Shown here: positions 52,873-62,234 of the stretch, piece after piece
How positions within the stretch are numbered: position 1 is the first letter of the stretch
Layout: each line of letters opens with the position of its first letter
NCBI RefSeq assembly: GCF_001500125.1
Contig: NZ_LQIV01000001.1
Span: 62,001 to 126,000, forward strand
Direction: 5' to 3'
DNA length: 64,000 bases
Origin: Mycobacterium sp. IS-1742
Lineage (GTDB): Bacteria; Actinomycetota; Actinomycetes; Mycobacteriales; Mycobacteriaceae
The notes under the pieces: generated by a model
Databases searched by the model: none
What the model was told of the DNA's origin: nothing
The model's input: only the letters and a program-made list of their open reading frames with translations
Program-made: the position numbers and the translations under genes

Positions 52873-53064
52873 CTAGTCTCTGCGGTTCAAGGCGGCGCGC
52901 GGGCACTCGGCGATCGACTGCTCGGCCACGTCTTCCATGTCGGCGGGCACCGGGTCGTGCTTGACGACGGCGTAATCGTCGTCGTCCAGATCGAACAAGT
53001 CAGGCGCAATTCCCACGCAGACCGCGTTGCCCTCACACCGGTCCCGGTCGACTTCCACTCGCAT
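52873..53064 (-). CDS. fdxD: Ferredoxin FdxD
   Basis: This 63-residue acidic ferredoxin has cysteines in RDRCEGNAVCVGIAP and IAECPRAAL, a single 3Fe-4S pattern. It probably supplies electrons to steroid-hydroxylating P450s. ATG 53064 has AGGAGG five bases upstream. It is the first gene of the fdxD-hsd4A unit and is divergent from fadE26 across a perfect KstR operator (counterpart of Rv3503c). Confidence 0.94.
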   Translation of the reverse strand: MRVEVDRDRCEGNAVCVGIAPDLFDLDDDDYAVVKHDPVPADMEDVAEQSIAECPRAALNRRD

Positions 53065-53169
53065 GACAACCTCCTCGCGACAGCCGTTCGGGCGGCCCGC
53101 CCGAACTTGGGGGCCAGAATACGACCCGCCGGGACGGCGTGTGCACAACACCGGTCTGGACCCCAAGAC

Positions 53170-53183
53170 TAGAACGTGTTACA
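53170..53183. promoter_or_regulatory. KstR operator (TAGAACGTGTTACA)
   Basis: This perfect TNNAACNNGTTNNA site lies between divergent fdxD and fadE26. The same 14 bases occur between fadD19 and echA19 at 60434, so both divergent pairs should respond identically to KstR. Confidence 0.85.
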
Positions 53184-53244
53184 ACCTGGTGGAGTGGGCG
53201 GCCCGGCGGGTCGCCCGAGACGCGGCACAGTGAGGACGGCGCGA

Positions 53245-54423
53245 ATGCGGATCGGCTACACCCCCGAGCAGGAGGAGTTGCGCCGCGAACTGCGGTCGTA
53301 CTTCACCAAACTCATGACGCCCGAGCGCGCCGAGGCGCTCGCGAGCAACGACGGTGAGATGGGACGCGGCAACGTCTACCGCGAGACCGTCGCACAGATG
53401 GGCAAGGACGGGTGGTTGACGCTGTCGTGGCCCAAGGAGTTCGGCGGTCAGGCCCGCCCGCCGATGGACGGCCTGATCTTCAACGACGAGGCCGCGATCG
53501 CAAACGTCCCGGTGCCGTTCCTGACGATCAACAGCGTCGCGCCGACGATCATGGCGTTCGGCACCGAAGAGCAGAAGAAGTTCTTCCTCCCCAAGATCGC
53601 CTCGGGCGATCTGCACTTCTCCATCGGCTACTCCGAACCCGGTGCGGGCACCGACCTGGCGTCGTTGCGCACCACCGCGGTACGCGACGGCGACGAGTAC
53701 GTCATCAACGGCCAGAAGATGTGGACGTCGCTGATCGCCTACGCCGACTACGTCTGGCTGGCGGTGCGGACCAACCCCGAGGCCAAGAAGCACCGCGGCA
53801 TCTCGATGCTCATCGTGCCCACCACGGCCGAGGGCTTCTCCTGGACGCCGGTGCACACGATGTCCGGTGTGGACACCAGCGCCACCTACTACCAGGACGT
53901 GCGGGTACCCGTCTCGAATCTGGTCGGCGAGGAGAACGCGGGCTGGAAGCTGGTCACCAACCAGCTGAACCATGAGCGCGTCGCGTTGGTGTCGGCGCAG
54001 CCGATCTTCGTCGCGCTCGACGGCGTCCGGGAATGGGCGCAGAACACCAAGGACGCCCACGGCAGGCGGTTGATCGACTCCGAGTGGGTGCAGCTGAACC
54101 TGGCCCGGGTACATGCCAAGGCCGAAGTCCTCAAGCTGATCAACTGGGAGTTGGCGTCCACCGAGGCGGCGCCGTCCCCGGCCGACGCATCGGCGGCCAA
54201 GGTGTTCGGCACCGAATTGGCGACCGAGGCCTACCGCCTGCTGATGGAGGTGCTGGGCACCGCGGCCACGCTGCGTCCCAACTCCCCCGGCGCGCTGCTG
54301 CGCGGACGCGTCGAGCGCATGCACCGGTCCTGCCTGATCCTGACGTTCGGCGGCGGCACCAACGAGATCCAGCGCGACATCATCGGCATGGTCGCGCTCG
54401 GCCTGCCCCGGGTCAACCGGTAA
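53245..54423 (+). CDS. fadE26: Acyl-CoA dehydrogenase FadE26 (ChsE4 subunit)
   Basis: This 392-residue acyl-CoA dehydrogenase has GYSEPGAGTDLASLRT (FAD site), NGQKMWTSLI and FGGGTNEIQRDIIG at the C-terminus. In M. tuberculosis FadE26 and FadE27 form the ChsE4-ChsE5 heteromer that dehydrogenates cholesterol side-chain CoA esters. ATG 53245 gives the family start MRIGYTPEQEELR. fadE27 follows after 8 bp with TAAGGAG as its ribosome site. Confidence 0.95.
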   Translation: MRIGYTPEQEELRRELRSYFTKLMTPERAEALASNDGEMGRGNVYRETVAQMGKDGWLTLSWPKEFGGQARPPMDGLIFNDEAAIANVPVPFLTINSVAPTIMAFGTEEQKKFFLPKIASGDLHFSIGYSEPGAGTDLASLRTTAVRDGDEYVINGQKMWTSLIAYADYVWLAVRTNPEAKKHRGISMLIVPTTAEGFSWTPVHTMSGVDTSATYYQDVRVPVSNLVGEENAGWKLVTNQLNHERVALVSAQPIFVALDGVREWAQNTKDAHGRRLIDSEWVQLNLARVHAKAEVLKLINWELASTEAAPSPADASAAKVFGTELATEAYRLLMEVLGTAATLRPNSPGALLRGRVERMHRSCLILTFGGGTNEIQRDIIGMVALGLPRVNR

Positions 54424-54431
54424 GGAGCATC

Positions 54432-55529
54432 ATGGATTTTTCATCGACAGAGGCCGCGAACGACCTCGGCGGCCTGGTCCGCACCATCACCGAGTCGGTG
54501 TGCACACCCGAACACCAGCGCGAACTCGACACGCTCGAGCATCGCTTCGACCGTGACCTGTGGCGCAAGCTGATCGACGCCGACGTGCTGTCCACGACGG
54601 CGCCGGAGGCGTTGGGCGGCGGCGGGTTCGGAGTGCTCGAGGAGGTCGCGGTGCTCGTGGCTCTGGGTCGCCAATTGTCCGCGGTCCCGTATCTGGAATC
54701 GGTGGTGCTCGCCGCGGGCGCCATATCGACCTTCGGATCCGAACAGCTGCAGCAGGATTGGGCGGCGCCGGCCGTCGCCGGTGAGAAGGTGCTGACCGTC
54801 GCGCTCGAGGGCGAGATGGGGCAGGGCCCGGTCCAGGCGCAGAGCGACGGCGCGGGCCACCGGTTGACGGGTTCGCGCACGCTCGTGCCGTTCGGCCCGG
54901 TCGCCGATGCGTTCCTGGTGCCCGCCGAGGGCGACGGCGGCGTGCAGGTGTTCCTGGTCGCCGCGGGCGATCCCGGTGTCTCGGTGGACGTGCTGGACAC
55001 GACGGGTCACGGCAGTATCGGTCACCTGGAGCTGTCCGGTGTCGAACTCGGCGCCGACCGGGTGGTCGGCGATGCGGAGGCGCTGGCGTGGTTGACCGTC
55101 CGGCACGGCCTCGGCCGCGCGGCATACCAGCTCGGGGTGCTGGACCGGGCGCTGGAACTGACGGCGGTGTACGCCCGTGAACGCGAGCAGTTCGAGCGGC
55201 CCATCGGCAGCTTCCAGGCGGTCTCGCAGCGCCTGGCCGACGGGTACATCGACATCAAGGGTCTTCGGCTGACGCTGACCCAGGCGGCCTGGCGTGTCTC
55301 GGAGGGGCTGCCCGCCGACATCGACGTGGCGAGTGCGGCGTTCTGGGCGGCCGAGGCCGGCCACCGGGTCGCGCACACGGCGGTCCATGTGCACGGCGGT
55401 GTGGGCATCGACACCGACCACCCCATCCATCGGTACTTCCTGTCTGCCAAGCAGACCGAGTTCGCGGTCGGCGGCGCGACGGGACAGTTGCTGCGCATCG
55501 GGCGCGAACTGGCCGACACCCCGGTGTGA
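54432..55529 (+). CDS. fadE27: Acyl-CoA dehydrogenase FadE27 (ChsE5 subunit)
   Basis: This 365-residue protein has an acyl-CoA dehydrogenase fold but is degenerate in the FAD-proximal motifs, as is usual for the partner subunit of steroid dehydrogenases. It has EREQFERPIGSFQAVSQRLAD and VHVHGGVGIDTDHPIHRYF. It needs FadE26 to form two active sites per heterotetramer. ATG 54432 is set by the strong AAGGAG. Its TGA overlaps the fadD17 GTG. Confidence 0.94.
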   Translation: MDFSSTEAANDLGGLVRTITESVCTPEHQRELDTLEHRFDRDLWRKLIDADVLSTTAPEALGGGGFGVLEEVAVLVALGRQLSAVPYLESVVLAAGAISTFGSEQLQQDWAAPAVAGEKVLTVALEGEMGQGPVQAQSDGAGHRLTGSRTLVPFGPVADAFLVPAEGDGGVQVFLVAAGDPGVSVDVLDTTGHGSIGHLELSGVELGADRVVGDAEALAWLTVRHGLGRAAYQLGVLDRALELTAVYAREREQFERPIGSFQAVSQRLADGYIDIKGLRLTLTQAAWRVSEGLPADIDVASAAFWAAEAGHRVAHTAVHVHGGVGIDTDHPIHRYFLSAKQTEFAVGGATGQLLRIGRELADTPV

Positions 55530-57034
55530 CCGTGGGCCCTGCCCCCACCGTCTCGAACCTCCTGGCGCCGTTGCTCGACGTCGACGACCGCGGGGTGTAC
55601 GCCGACGGGGATTTCGTCAGTTGGCGCGAGCACATCCGGTCGGCGGCGGCGGTGGCGTCGGCGCTGCGGGCGCGGTTGGACCCGGACAAACCACCGCATG
55701 TGGGTGTGCTGCTGGGCAACACCCCGTTCTTCTCCAGCGTGCTGGTCGCGGCCGCGCTCTGCGGTCTGGTGCCCGTCGGGTTGAACCCGACACGCCGCGG
55801 TGCGGCGTTGGCCGGTGACATCGAGCGGGCCGACTGTCAGGTGGTGCTCGCCGACGGCGGCGCCCCGGTGCCCGACGGCGTGGAGTTCATCGACGTCGAG
55901 TCGGCGCAGTGGCGCAACGAGTTGGACGCCCACCGCGATGCCCCGGTGCGGTTCGGGACCCCGGATCCCGACGACCTGTTCATGTTGATCTTCACCTCCG
56001 GCACCAGCGGCGAACCGAAGGCCGTACGGGTGACGCACGAGAAGGTGGCATTCCCGGGTCGGATGCTCGCCGACCGGTTCGGTCTCGGCCCGTCGGACGT
56101 CTGCTATCTGTCGATGCCGCTGTTCCACTCGAACGCGGTGATGGCCGGATGGGCGGTGGGGGTGGCCGCCGGCGGTTCGCTCGCGCTGCGCCGGAAGTTC
56201 TCGGCGTCGCAGTTCATTCCGGATGTCCGCCGCTACGGCGCCACCTACGCGAACTACGTCGGCAAGCCGCTGTCGTACATCCTCGCGACACCGCCGCGCT
56301 CCGACGACGCGGACAATCCGCTGAAGATCCTGTACGGCAACGAGGGTGCACCTCGCGACCTCGACCGGTTCGCGCGACGGTTCGGCGTGGTCGTCGTCGA
56401 CGGTTTCGGCTCGACCGAGGGCGGGGTGGCGATCGCCCGGACGCCCGACACTCCCGAGGGGTCCCTCGGTCCGCTGACCGACGACGTGGCGATCGTCGAT
56501 GTCGACACCGGTGAACCGTGCCCGCCCGGCAAGGTCGGGGAGTTGGTCAATCCCAACGGGCGCGGCCAGTTCCGGGGTTACTACAACGACGACGCGGCCG
56601 AGGCCGAGCGGATGGCCGGCGGCATGTACCACAGCGGGGACCTGGCGTACCGCGACGAGAACGGGTTCATCTACTTCGCGGGCCGCCTCGGGGACTGGAT
56701 GCGAGTCGACGGGGAGAACCTGGGAACCGCGCCTATCGAGCGAGTCCTCCTGCGCCACAACGACGTCGTCGAGGTGGCCGTCTATCCGGTTCCGGACCCC
56801 GCGGTGGGCGACCGGGTGATGGCGGCCCTCGTGTTGCGGCCGGGCGCAGAGTTCGCGGTCGAGAAGTTCCAGGCCTTCCTCGCCGAACAGTCGGACCTGG
56901 GGCCGAAACAGTGGCCGTCGTTCGTCCGGGTCAGTTCGAGCCTGCCGCGCACCGAGACGTTCAAGGTGCTCAAGCGGCACCTGTCCGCAGAGGGCACCGA
57001 CTGCGCGGATCCGGTCTACCCGATCACCCGCTGA
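55526..57034 (+). CDS. fadD17: Acyl-CoA synthetase FadD17
   Basis: This 502-residue ANL-superfamily ligase has P-loop LIFTSGTSGEPKAV, ILYGNEGAPRDLDRF, DGFGSTEGG and YRDENGFIYFAGRLGDWMRVDGEN. FadD17 activates C24/C22 steroid side-chain acids to CoA esters for the fadE26-fadE27 enzyme upstream. The start may be GTG 55526 (GTGA overlap) or GTG 55532. It ends 19 bp inside the convergent membrane-protein gene. Confidence 0.93.
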   Translation: MTVGPAPTVSNLLAPLLDVDDRGVYADGDFVSWREHIRSAAAVASALRARLDPDKPPHVGVLLGNTPFFSSVLVAAALCGLVPVGLNPTRRGAALAGDIERADCQVVLADGGAPVPDGVEFIDVESAQWRNELDAHRDAPVRFGTPDPDDLFMLIFTSGTSGEPKAVRVTHEKVAFPGRMLADRFGLGPSDVCYLSMPLFHSNAVMAGWAVGVAAGGSLALRRKFSASQFIPDVRRYGATYANYVGKPLSYILATPPRSDDADNPLKILYGNEGAPRDLDRFARRFGVVVVDGFGSTEGGVAIARTPDTPEGSLGPLTDDVAIVDVDTGEPCPPGKVGELVNPNGRGQFRGYYNDDAAEAERMAGGMYHSGDLAYRDENGFIYFAGRLGDWMRVDGENLGTAPIERVLLRHNDVVEVAVYPVPDPAVGDRVMAALVLRPGAEFAVEKFQAFLAEQSDLGPKQWPSFVRVSSSLPRTETFKVLKRHLSAEGTDCADPVYPITR

Positions 57035-57609
57035 CCCGCGCCCTCGTGGACGAACGGTCCGCGCCACAGGTGCGGCCGGAAACGGCGCACCGCCCGTTCG
57101 ACCTGCTGGGCCGCTGCGCCGTACGGCGAGACGGTGAAGCGGTAACACCCCGCGGACAGACCCGGGGCCGGCGGCGCGAGGTCCTGCCAGTCGTGCTCGA
57201 GCCTCGGATGTCGCGAAGCGTGGGCCGCATCCGTCAGGTAGATCTCCAGCCCCGTGAGCCGTCGCGTCGACGCCCGGCGGAACGTGCCGATGCGGGCGCC
57301 AAAACCCATCGCCGCGATCTCGTGCCACGCGATGGTGTCGGTCCGGGCGCCGTCGAACGGGTGGACACCGTCTTCGTCGACCTCGATGCCCATGCCGCGC
57401 AGCGTCTTCGGGATACGCAGGCAGACCCACAGGAACGGGATCGCCAGCAGCGCGCTCGCGACGCCGAACGAGATCCGCTCACCGCGGTCGTCACCGGCAC
57501 GGAACGCCTCGACCAGTGGAACCACCCAGAGCAGCGCGGTGAAGACCACCATCGACAACGCGAGTCCGGGCGTCCACCTCGTCAACACGATGCGGTCCCC
57601 GGACGTCAC
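57016..57609 (-). CDS. Membrane protein with a PH-like domain, unknown function
   Basis: This 197-residue protein has two membrane segments (LALSMVVFTALLWVVPLVEA and ISFGVASALLAIPFLWVCL). A cytosolic domain follows with GIEVDEDGVHPFDGARTDTIAWHEI, the pattern of bacterial PH (bPH) domains. No steroid-related motif is seen. It converges on fadD17 with a 19 bp overlap, and the 40 bp before its start borders the nitronate-monooxygenase gene. It looks like a bystander in the regulon. Confidence 0.75.
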   Translation of the reverse strand: MTSGDRIVLTRWTPGLALSMVVFTALLWVVPLVEAFRAGDDRGERISFGVASALLAIPFLWVCLRIPKTLRGMGIEVDEDGVHPFDGARTDTIAWHEIAAMGFGARIGTFRRASTRRLTGLEIYLTDAAHASRHPRLEHDWQDLAPPAPGLSAGCYRFTVSPYGAAAQQVERAVRRFRPHLWRGPFVHEGAGQRVIG

Positions 57610-57649
57610 TGCGCCACGGTAGCGCCCCGTCCGGAGCAGGCGGAAGCGG

Positions 57650-58771
57650 TCAGCCCTCGCGGATGCCGTCCAGCCGCTTCGACGCCTCGTCGAAACCCGA
57701 CACGAGTTCGGCGATGATGTCGGCGACCGGGCGGATCTCGTTCATCCGGCCGACGATCTGACCGACCGGCATCGACACCGTGTCCGGGTTGTCCGACTCG
57801 TTCATCCGCTGATGCGCCTCGCTGACGAGGATGTTCTGCAGCGGCATCGGCAACGGTTCCGGCGCCTCGGGGGCGTCCCACGCCTCGGTCCACTTGGTCT
57901 TCAACAGCCGTGCCGGTTTACCGGTGTAGATCCTGCGGCGCACGGTGTCGCTGGACGTCGCCCGCAGCATCGCCTCCTGGATCGTCGACACCCCGCTCGG
58001 TTTGCGGTGTCCGAGATCGTATTCCGCCGACGTCAGGAACGCCGAACCCATCCACACCCCGGACGCGCCGAGCGCCAGCGCCGCCGCCACCTGCCGCCCC
58101 GTGCCGATGCCGCCGGCCGCCAGCACGGGCGCCTGCCCGTTCAACGCGTCGACGATCTCCGGCCACAGCACCATCGAACCGATCTCACCGGTGTGCCCAC
58201 CGGCCTCGTGGCCCTGGGCGACGACGATGTCGACGCCGTTGTCGACATGTCGCTGAGCGTGTTTGGCGCTACCGGCCAGCGCCGCGACGGGCACCCCGGC
58301 TTCGTGCACCTGGTCGATGACGTCCTTCGGCGGGGAGCCCAGCGCGTTGGCGATCAGCTTGATCGGGTGTTTGAGCGCCACCTCGACGTGTGAGCGCGCC
58401 ACCGAATGCAGCCAGCCCAGCACTCCTTCGTTGCGGGCCTCGTCCTCCGGCAGCGGCGGCACCCCGAGGTCGGCGAGTGTCTTGTCGACGAACTCCCGAT
58501 GCGTCTGCGGGATCAGTTTGTTGATGTCGACGGCGGTGCCCTCGGTGGGGATCTTGGCGGGCATGACGACGTCGACGCCGTAGGGCTTGCCGAGAGTGTT
58601 CTCGTCCATCCACTGCAGGACGTTCTCGAGGTCGTCGGAGTCGTTGAACCGGACGCATCCCAGCACACCCATCCCGCCGGCGCGGGTGACGGCGGCGGCG
58701 ACCTTCTCCGACGGTGTGAACACGAAAATCGGATATTCGATGCCGAAGCGGTCGCACAGTTCGGTACGCAT
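57650..58771 (-). CDS. Nitronate monooxygenase family flavoprotein
   Basis: This 373-residue FMN TIM-barrel enzyme has VVAQGHEAGGHTGEIGS, LAAGGIGTGRQVAAALALGASGVWMGSAF and the N-terminal GIEYPIFVFTP. In this family the H in QGxEAGGH and the glycine-rich phosphate site are diagnostic. It starts 2 bp after fadD19 and is thus in a KstR-controlled operon. Relatives in cholesterol clusters are thought to act as enone/enoyl-CoA reductases or oxidases rather than on nitroalkanes; this is inference. Confidence 0.88.
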   Translation of the reverse strand: MRTELCDRFGIEYPIFVFTPSEKVAAAVTRAGGMGVLGCVRFNDSDDLENVLQWMDENTLGKPYGVDVVMPAKIPTEGTAVDINKLIPQTHREFVDKTLADLGVPPLPEDEARNEGVLGWLHSVARSHVEVALKHPIKLIANALGSPPKDVIDQVHEAGVPVAALAGSAKHAQRHVDNGVDIVVAQGHEAGGHTGEIGSMVLWPEIVDALNGQAPVLAAGGIGTGRQVAAALALGASGVWMGSAFLTSAEYDLGHRKPSGVSTIQEAMLRATSSDTVRRRIYTGKPARLLKTKWTEAWDAPEAPEPLPMPLQNILVSEAHQRMNESDNPDTVSMPVGQIVGRMNEIRPVADIIAELVSGFDEASKRLDGIREG

Positions 58772-58773
58772 GG

Positions 58774-60423
58774 TTACTTGGCTCCAACGTGATTGGCGTG
58801 CGTCTCGTCCGCGGGACGCGACTCGGTCTGTTCCTTGGCCCAGCGGTAGTCGGGCTTCCCGGCCGGGGTGCGCTGGATCTCGTCGGCCCACCAGATCTTG
58901 CGGGGCACCTTGTAGCCGGCGATCTCGTTGCGGATGAAGCTGTCGAGTTCGGCCAGCGACGGGGTGGCGCCTTCGCGCCGTGCGATCACGGCCGCGACGC
59001 ACTGTCCGTACCGTTCGTCGGGCACGCCGACCACGAGGGCGTCGAACACGTCGGGGTGGCCCTTGAGCGCGCCCTCGACCTCTTCGGGGTAGATCTTCTC
59101 GCCGCCGCTGTTGATCGACTGCGATCCGCGGCCGAGCATCGTCACGCTGCCGTCCTCCTCGACGGTCGCGTAGTCACCCGGAATCGCGTAGCGCACACCG
59201 TTGATCGTGCGGAACGTCTCGGCGGTCTTCTTCTCGTCCTTGTAGTAGCCGAGGGGGATGTGACCGGACTTGGCGATCATCCCGCGCACCCCGCTGCCGG
59301 GTTGGACGAAGTTGCCGTCGTCGTCGATCACCTTGACGTTCTTGTCGATCGTGACGCGCGGGCCGCCGGTGTGAGTCTGCCCCTTGGCCACCACGCTCGA
59401 GCCACCGAAGCCGGTCTCCGAGGAGCCGATCGAATCGGTGATGATCCGGTTGGGCAGCAGTTCGAGCAGCTGATCCTTCAGCGCCGGCGAGAACAGGGCC
59501 GCGGTGCTGGCGAGCAGGAACAGATTCGACAGATCGAACTCCTCGCCGCTGTCGCGGTGCCGAACCAGCGCATCGAGCAGGGGGCGGGCCATCGCGTCGC
59601 CGGTGAAGAACAACAGGTTGACCTTGTGCTCCGCACAGGTGCGCCACACCTCTTCGGGATCGAACTCCGGCACCAGCACGACGGTCTGGCCGGCGAACAA
59701 CGCCATCCAGGTGGCCGACTGCGTCGCCCCGTGGATCATCGGCGGAATCGGGTAGCGGACCATCGGGGCGTTCTCGGCAGCCTGCTTGGCCAGGCCGTAC
59801 TCGTCGGCGATCGGCTCGCCGGTGGCGAAGTCGGTGCCGCCGAACAGCACCCGGTAGATGTCCTCGTGGCGCCACATCACGCCCTTGGGGAAACCGGTGG
59901 TGCCGCCGGTGTAGAGCAGGTAGATGTCGTCCTCGCTGCGCGGGCCGAAGTCGCGTTCGGGCGAACCCTGCTCCAGCGCGGCGTAGAACTCGACACCGCC
60001 GCAGCCGGAGAAGTCCTCGCTGCTGCCGTCCTCGATGACGAGCACGGTCTCGAGGCCCGGGATCTCGGGTTTCACGTTCGCGACCCGGGGGCTGTACTGG
60101 CGCTCGTGGATGAGCGCGACCATGTCGGAGTTCTCGAACAGGTACCGCAGTTCGCCCTCGACGTAGCGGAAGTTGACGTTGACCGCGATGGCGCCGGCCT
60201 TGACGATGCCGACCATGCCGATCACGATCTCGATGCGGTTGCGGCAGTACAGGCCGACCTTGTCGTCCTTCTTCACACCCCGATCGATCAGGTAGTGCGC
60301 CAGGCGGTTGGCCCTCTCCTCGAGTTGGCCGTAGGTCAGCGTTTCGTCGCCGCTGATCAGGGCGACACGGTCAGGCACGGCGTCGATGGCGTGCTCGGCA
60401 AGATCGGCGATGTTCAGGGCCAC
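58774..60423 (-). CDS. fadD19: Steroid-CoA ligase FadD19
   Basis: This 549-residue acyl-CoA synthetase has YLLYTGGTTGFPKGVMWRHED (P-loop), DSIGSSETGFGGS, GDYATVEEDGSVTMLGRGSQSINSGGEKIYP and a C-terminal lysine domain (KVPRKIWW). FadD19 activates C26 side-chain carboxylates of cholesterol and branched phytosterols, the first CoA-forming step after CYP125/CYP142 oxidation. It is divergent from echA19 across a perfect KstR operator that lies 11 bp from its ATG. Confidence 0.95.
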   Translation of the reverse strand: MALNIADLAEHAIDAVPDRVALISGDETLTYGQLEERANRLAHYLIDRGVKKDDKVGLYCRNRIEIVIGMVGIVKAGAIAVNVNFRYVEGELRYLFENSDMVALIHERQYSPRVANVKPEIPGLETVLVIEDGSSEDFSGCGGVEFYAALEQGSPERDFGPRSEDDIYLLYTGGTTGFPKGVMWRHEDIYRVLFGGTDFATGEPIADEYGLAKQAAENAPMVRYPIPPMIHGATQSATWMALFAGQTVVLVPEFDPEEVWRTCAEHKVNLLFFTGDAMARPLLDALVRHRDSGEEFDLSNLFLLASTAALFSPALKDQLLELLPNRIITDSIGSSETGFGGSSVVAKGQTHTGGPRVTIDKNVKVIDDDGNFVQPGSGVRGMIAKSGHIPLGYYKDEKKTAETFRTINGVRYAIPGDYATVEEDGSVTMLGRGSQSINSGGEKIYPEEVEGALKGHPDVFDALVVGVPDERYGQCVAAVIARREGATPSLAELDSFIRNEIAGYKVPRKIWWADEIQRTPAGKPDYRWAKEQTESRPADETHANHVGAK

Positions 60424-60433
60424 GGACCCAAAC

Positions 60434-60447
60434 TAGAACGTGTTACA
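60434..60447. promoter_or_regulatory. KstR operator (TAGAACGTGTTACA)
   Basis: This perfect palindromic site sits in the 68 bp between divergent fadD19 and echA19. It is identical to the site at 53170 and should repress both genes in the absence of cholesterol-derived inducer. Confidence 0.85.
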
Positions 60448-60491
60448 TTTCCTGACAAGTCTGTGGCATCGACGCTGGAAGGCGGACACTT

Positions 60492-61292
60492 GTGACGGAG
60501 CCAGAGAAGGGTCCCGACGCCCTCATCGAGCAGCGCGGACACACGCTGATCCTGACGCTCAACCGGCCCGAGGCGCGCAACGCGCTCTCGACCGAGATGC
60601 TCTCGATCATGGTCGAGGCGTGGGACCGCGTCGACAACGATCCGGAGATCCGCTCGTGCATCCTCACCGGGGCCGGCGGCTACTTCTGCGCCGGGATGGA
60701 CCTCAAGGCCGCGACGGCCAAACCGCCGGGCGATTCGTTCAAGGACGGCAGCTACGACCCCTCGCGCATCGACGGTCTGCTCAAGGGCCGCCGGCTCACC
60801 AAGCCGCTGATCGCCGCCGTCGAGGGTCCCGCGATCGCGGGCGGCACCGAAATCCTGCAGGGGACCGACATCCGCGTGGCCGGTGAGAGCGCGAAATTCG
60901 GCATCTCCGAGGCGAAGTGGAGCCTGTACCCGATGGGTGGGTCGGCGGTCCGCCTCGTGCGTCAGATTCCGTACACCATCGCGTGTGACCTGCTGCTGAC
61001 CGGACGCCACATCACCGCGGCCGAGGCGCTCGAGTACGGGCTGATCGGCCACGTGGTCCCGGATGGCACCGCACTGGACAAAGCGCTCGAGATCGCCGAG
61101 GTGATCAACAACAACGGCCCGCTGGCGGTGCAGGCGATCCTGCGGTCGATCCACGAGACCGAGGGCATGCACGAGAACGACGCGTTCAAGATCGACACGA
61201 AGATCGGCATCGAGGTCTTCCTCTCCGAGGACGCGAAGGAGGGCCCGCGGGCCTTCAAGGAGAAGCGGCCGCCGAACTTCCAGATGAAGTAG
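60492..61292 (+). CDS. echA19: Enoyl-CoA hydratase EchA19
   Basis: This 266-residue crotonase has [12 protein letters not shown] (oxyanion hole), [21 protein letters not shown] and [17 protein letters not shown] with the usual acidic and proline residues. In M. tuberculosis EchA19 hydrates the steroid side-chain enoyl-CoA made by the FadE enzymes. It starts at GTG 60492 and is monocistronic here, ending before a two-part inverted repeat. Confidence 0.94.
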   Translation: MTEPEKGPDALIEQRGHTLILTLNRPEARNALSTEMLSIMVEAWDRVDNDPEIRSCILTGAGGYFCAGMDLKAATAKPPGDSFKDGSYDPSRIDGLLKGRRLTKPLIAAVEGPAIAGGTEILQGTDIRVAGESAKFGISEAKWSLYPMGGSAVRLVRQIPYTIACDLLLTGRHITAAEALEYGLIGHVVPDGTALDKALEIAEVINNNGPLAVQAILRSIHETEGMHENDAFKIDTKIGIEVFLSEDAKEGPRAFKEKRPPNFQMK

Positions 61293-61304
61293 CGCCCTTC
61301 GCGC

Positions 61305-61360
61305 CGAGTGTGAACCCTCTGCGAAATTCCGCTGAGGTTTTCGCAACCAGTTCACACTCG
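61305..61360. terminator. Two-part inverted repeat downstream of echA19
   Basis: Outer arms CGAGTGTGAAC (61305-61315) and GTTCACACTCG (61350-61360) are perfect. Inner GCGAAA (61321-61326) pairs with TTTCGC, leaving a small loop. It is close in sequence to the element at 62223, so the gene between (61395-62234) is flanked by two copies in the same orientation. Confidence 0.75.
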
Positions 61361-61394
61361 CGAGCCTGTCGGTCTCCGAAGGCAGACTCCCCGC

Positions 61395-62234
61395 ATGGGC
61401 GATGAGCCGTTCATCGGAAGCGAGGCGGTCGCGGCGGGACGGCTGAGCCCGTACGCCTTGCGCAGTCGGTTCGCCGTGGTCTACCCCGGTGTCTATGTGC
61501 CGCGCGGCACCGATCTGACGGCGAGGGCGCGCGCGACGGCCGCCTGGCTGTGGTCGCGACGCCGCGGCGTGCTCGGCGGCGGCTCTGCTGCCGCCCTTCA
61601 CGGCGCCAGATGGGTGGACGCGCATCGACCCGCGGAGATCATCCACGACAACCGTCATCCACCGTCAGGCATCCACACATGGTGGGACCGCCTGCCGGAC
61701 GACGAGATCGAAGTGGTCAACGGCGTCCCGGTGACGACGCCGGCCCGAACCGCCCTGGACATCGCCTGCCGGAATCCCGAGGGGCAGGCCGTTGCGGCGA
61801 TCGACGCGCTCGCCCGAGCGACACACCTGAAGATCGCGGACGTCGAACTCCTGGCCGAGCGGTACCGGGGCCGTCGCGGAATCCACCGGGCCCGACGCAC
61901 CCTCGGCCTCGTCGACCCGGGCGCCGAATCACCACGCGAGACCTGGCTGCGGCTCCTCGTGATCCGCAACGGGTTCCCTCCCCCGCAGACGCAGATCCCC
62001 GTGTACGACGAATACGGTCAGCTCGTCGCCGTCGTGGACATGGGCTGGGAACACATGAAGGTCGCGCTCGACTACGAAGGCGCCCACCACCGCGACCCGG
62101 ACCGCTTCAACAGGGACATCCACAGGCACGACGACGTCACCGAACTCGGCTGGATCGACATCCGGGTCACCTCACGCGACACCGAAGGGGGCATCATCGG
62201 TCGGCTGCAAGCCGCCTGGGCCCGCCGAGTGTGA
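61395..62234 (+). CDS. AbiEi/DUF559-like protein inserted between echA19 and cyp142
   Basis: This 279-residue protein begins with a winged-helix-like region (AVAAGRLSPYALRSRFAVVYPGVYVPRG) resembling AbiEi-type antitoxins. Its C-terminal domain is DUF559/Vsr-like: GFPPPQTQIPVYDEYGQLVAVVDMGWEHMKVALDYEGAHH, with acidic residues and D-Y-E-G that could form a nuclease site. No toxin partner follows. M. tuberculosis has Rv3517 (an unrelated gene, as far as I recall) here. It ends with CGC CGA GTG TGA supplied by the inverted repeat at 62223. It is a member of a multicopy actinobacterial family of unknown role. Confidence 0.72.
   Translation: MGDEPFIGSEAVAAGRLSPYALRSRFAVVYPGVYVPRGTDLTARARATAAWLWSRRRGVLGGGSAAALHGARWVDAHRPAEIIHDNRHPPSGIHTWWDRLPDDEIEVVNGVPVTTPARTALDIACRNPEGQAVAAIDALARATHLKIADVELLAERYRGRRGIHRARRTLGLVDPGAESPRETWLRLLVIRNGFPPPQTQIPVYDEYGQLVAVVDMGWEHMKVALDYEGAHHRDPDRFNRDIHRHDDVTELGWIDIRVTSRDTEGGIIGRLQAAWARRV

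Noticed and set aside
61343..61356. A KstR-like GCAACCAGTTCACA near echA19's end
   Set aside because: The outer T of TNNAACNNGTTNNA is absent, and the bases belong to the arm of the two-part inverted repeat.
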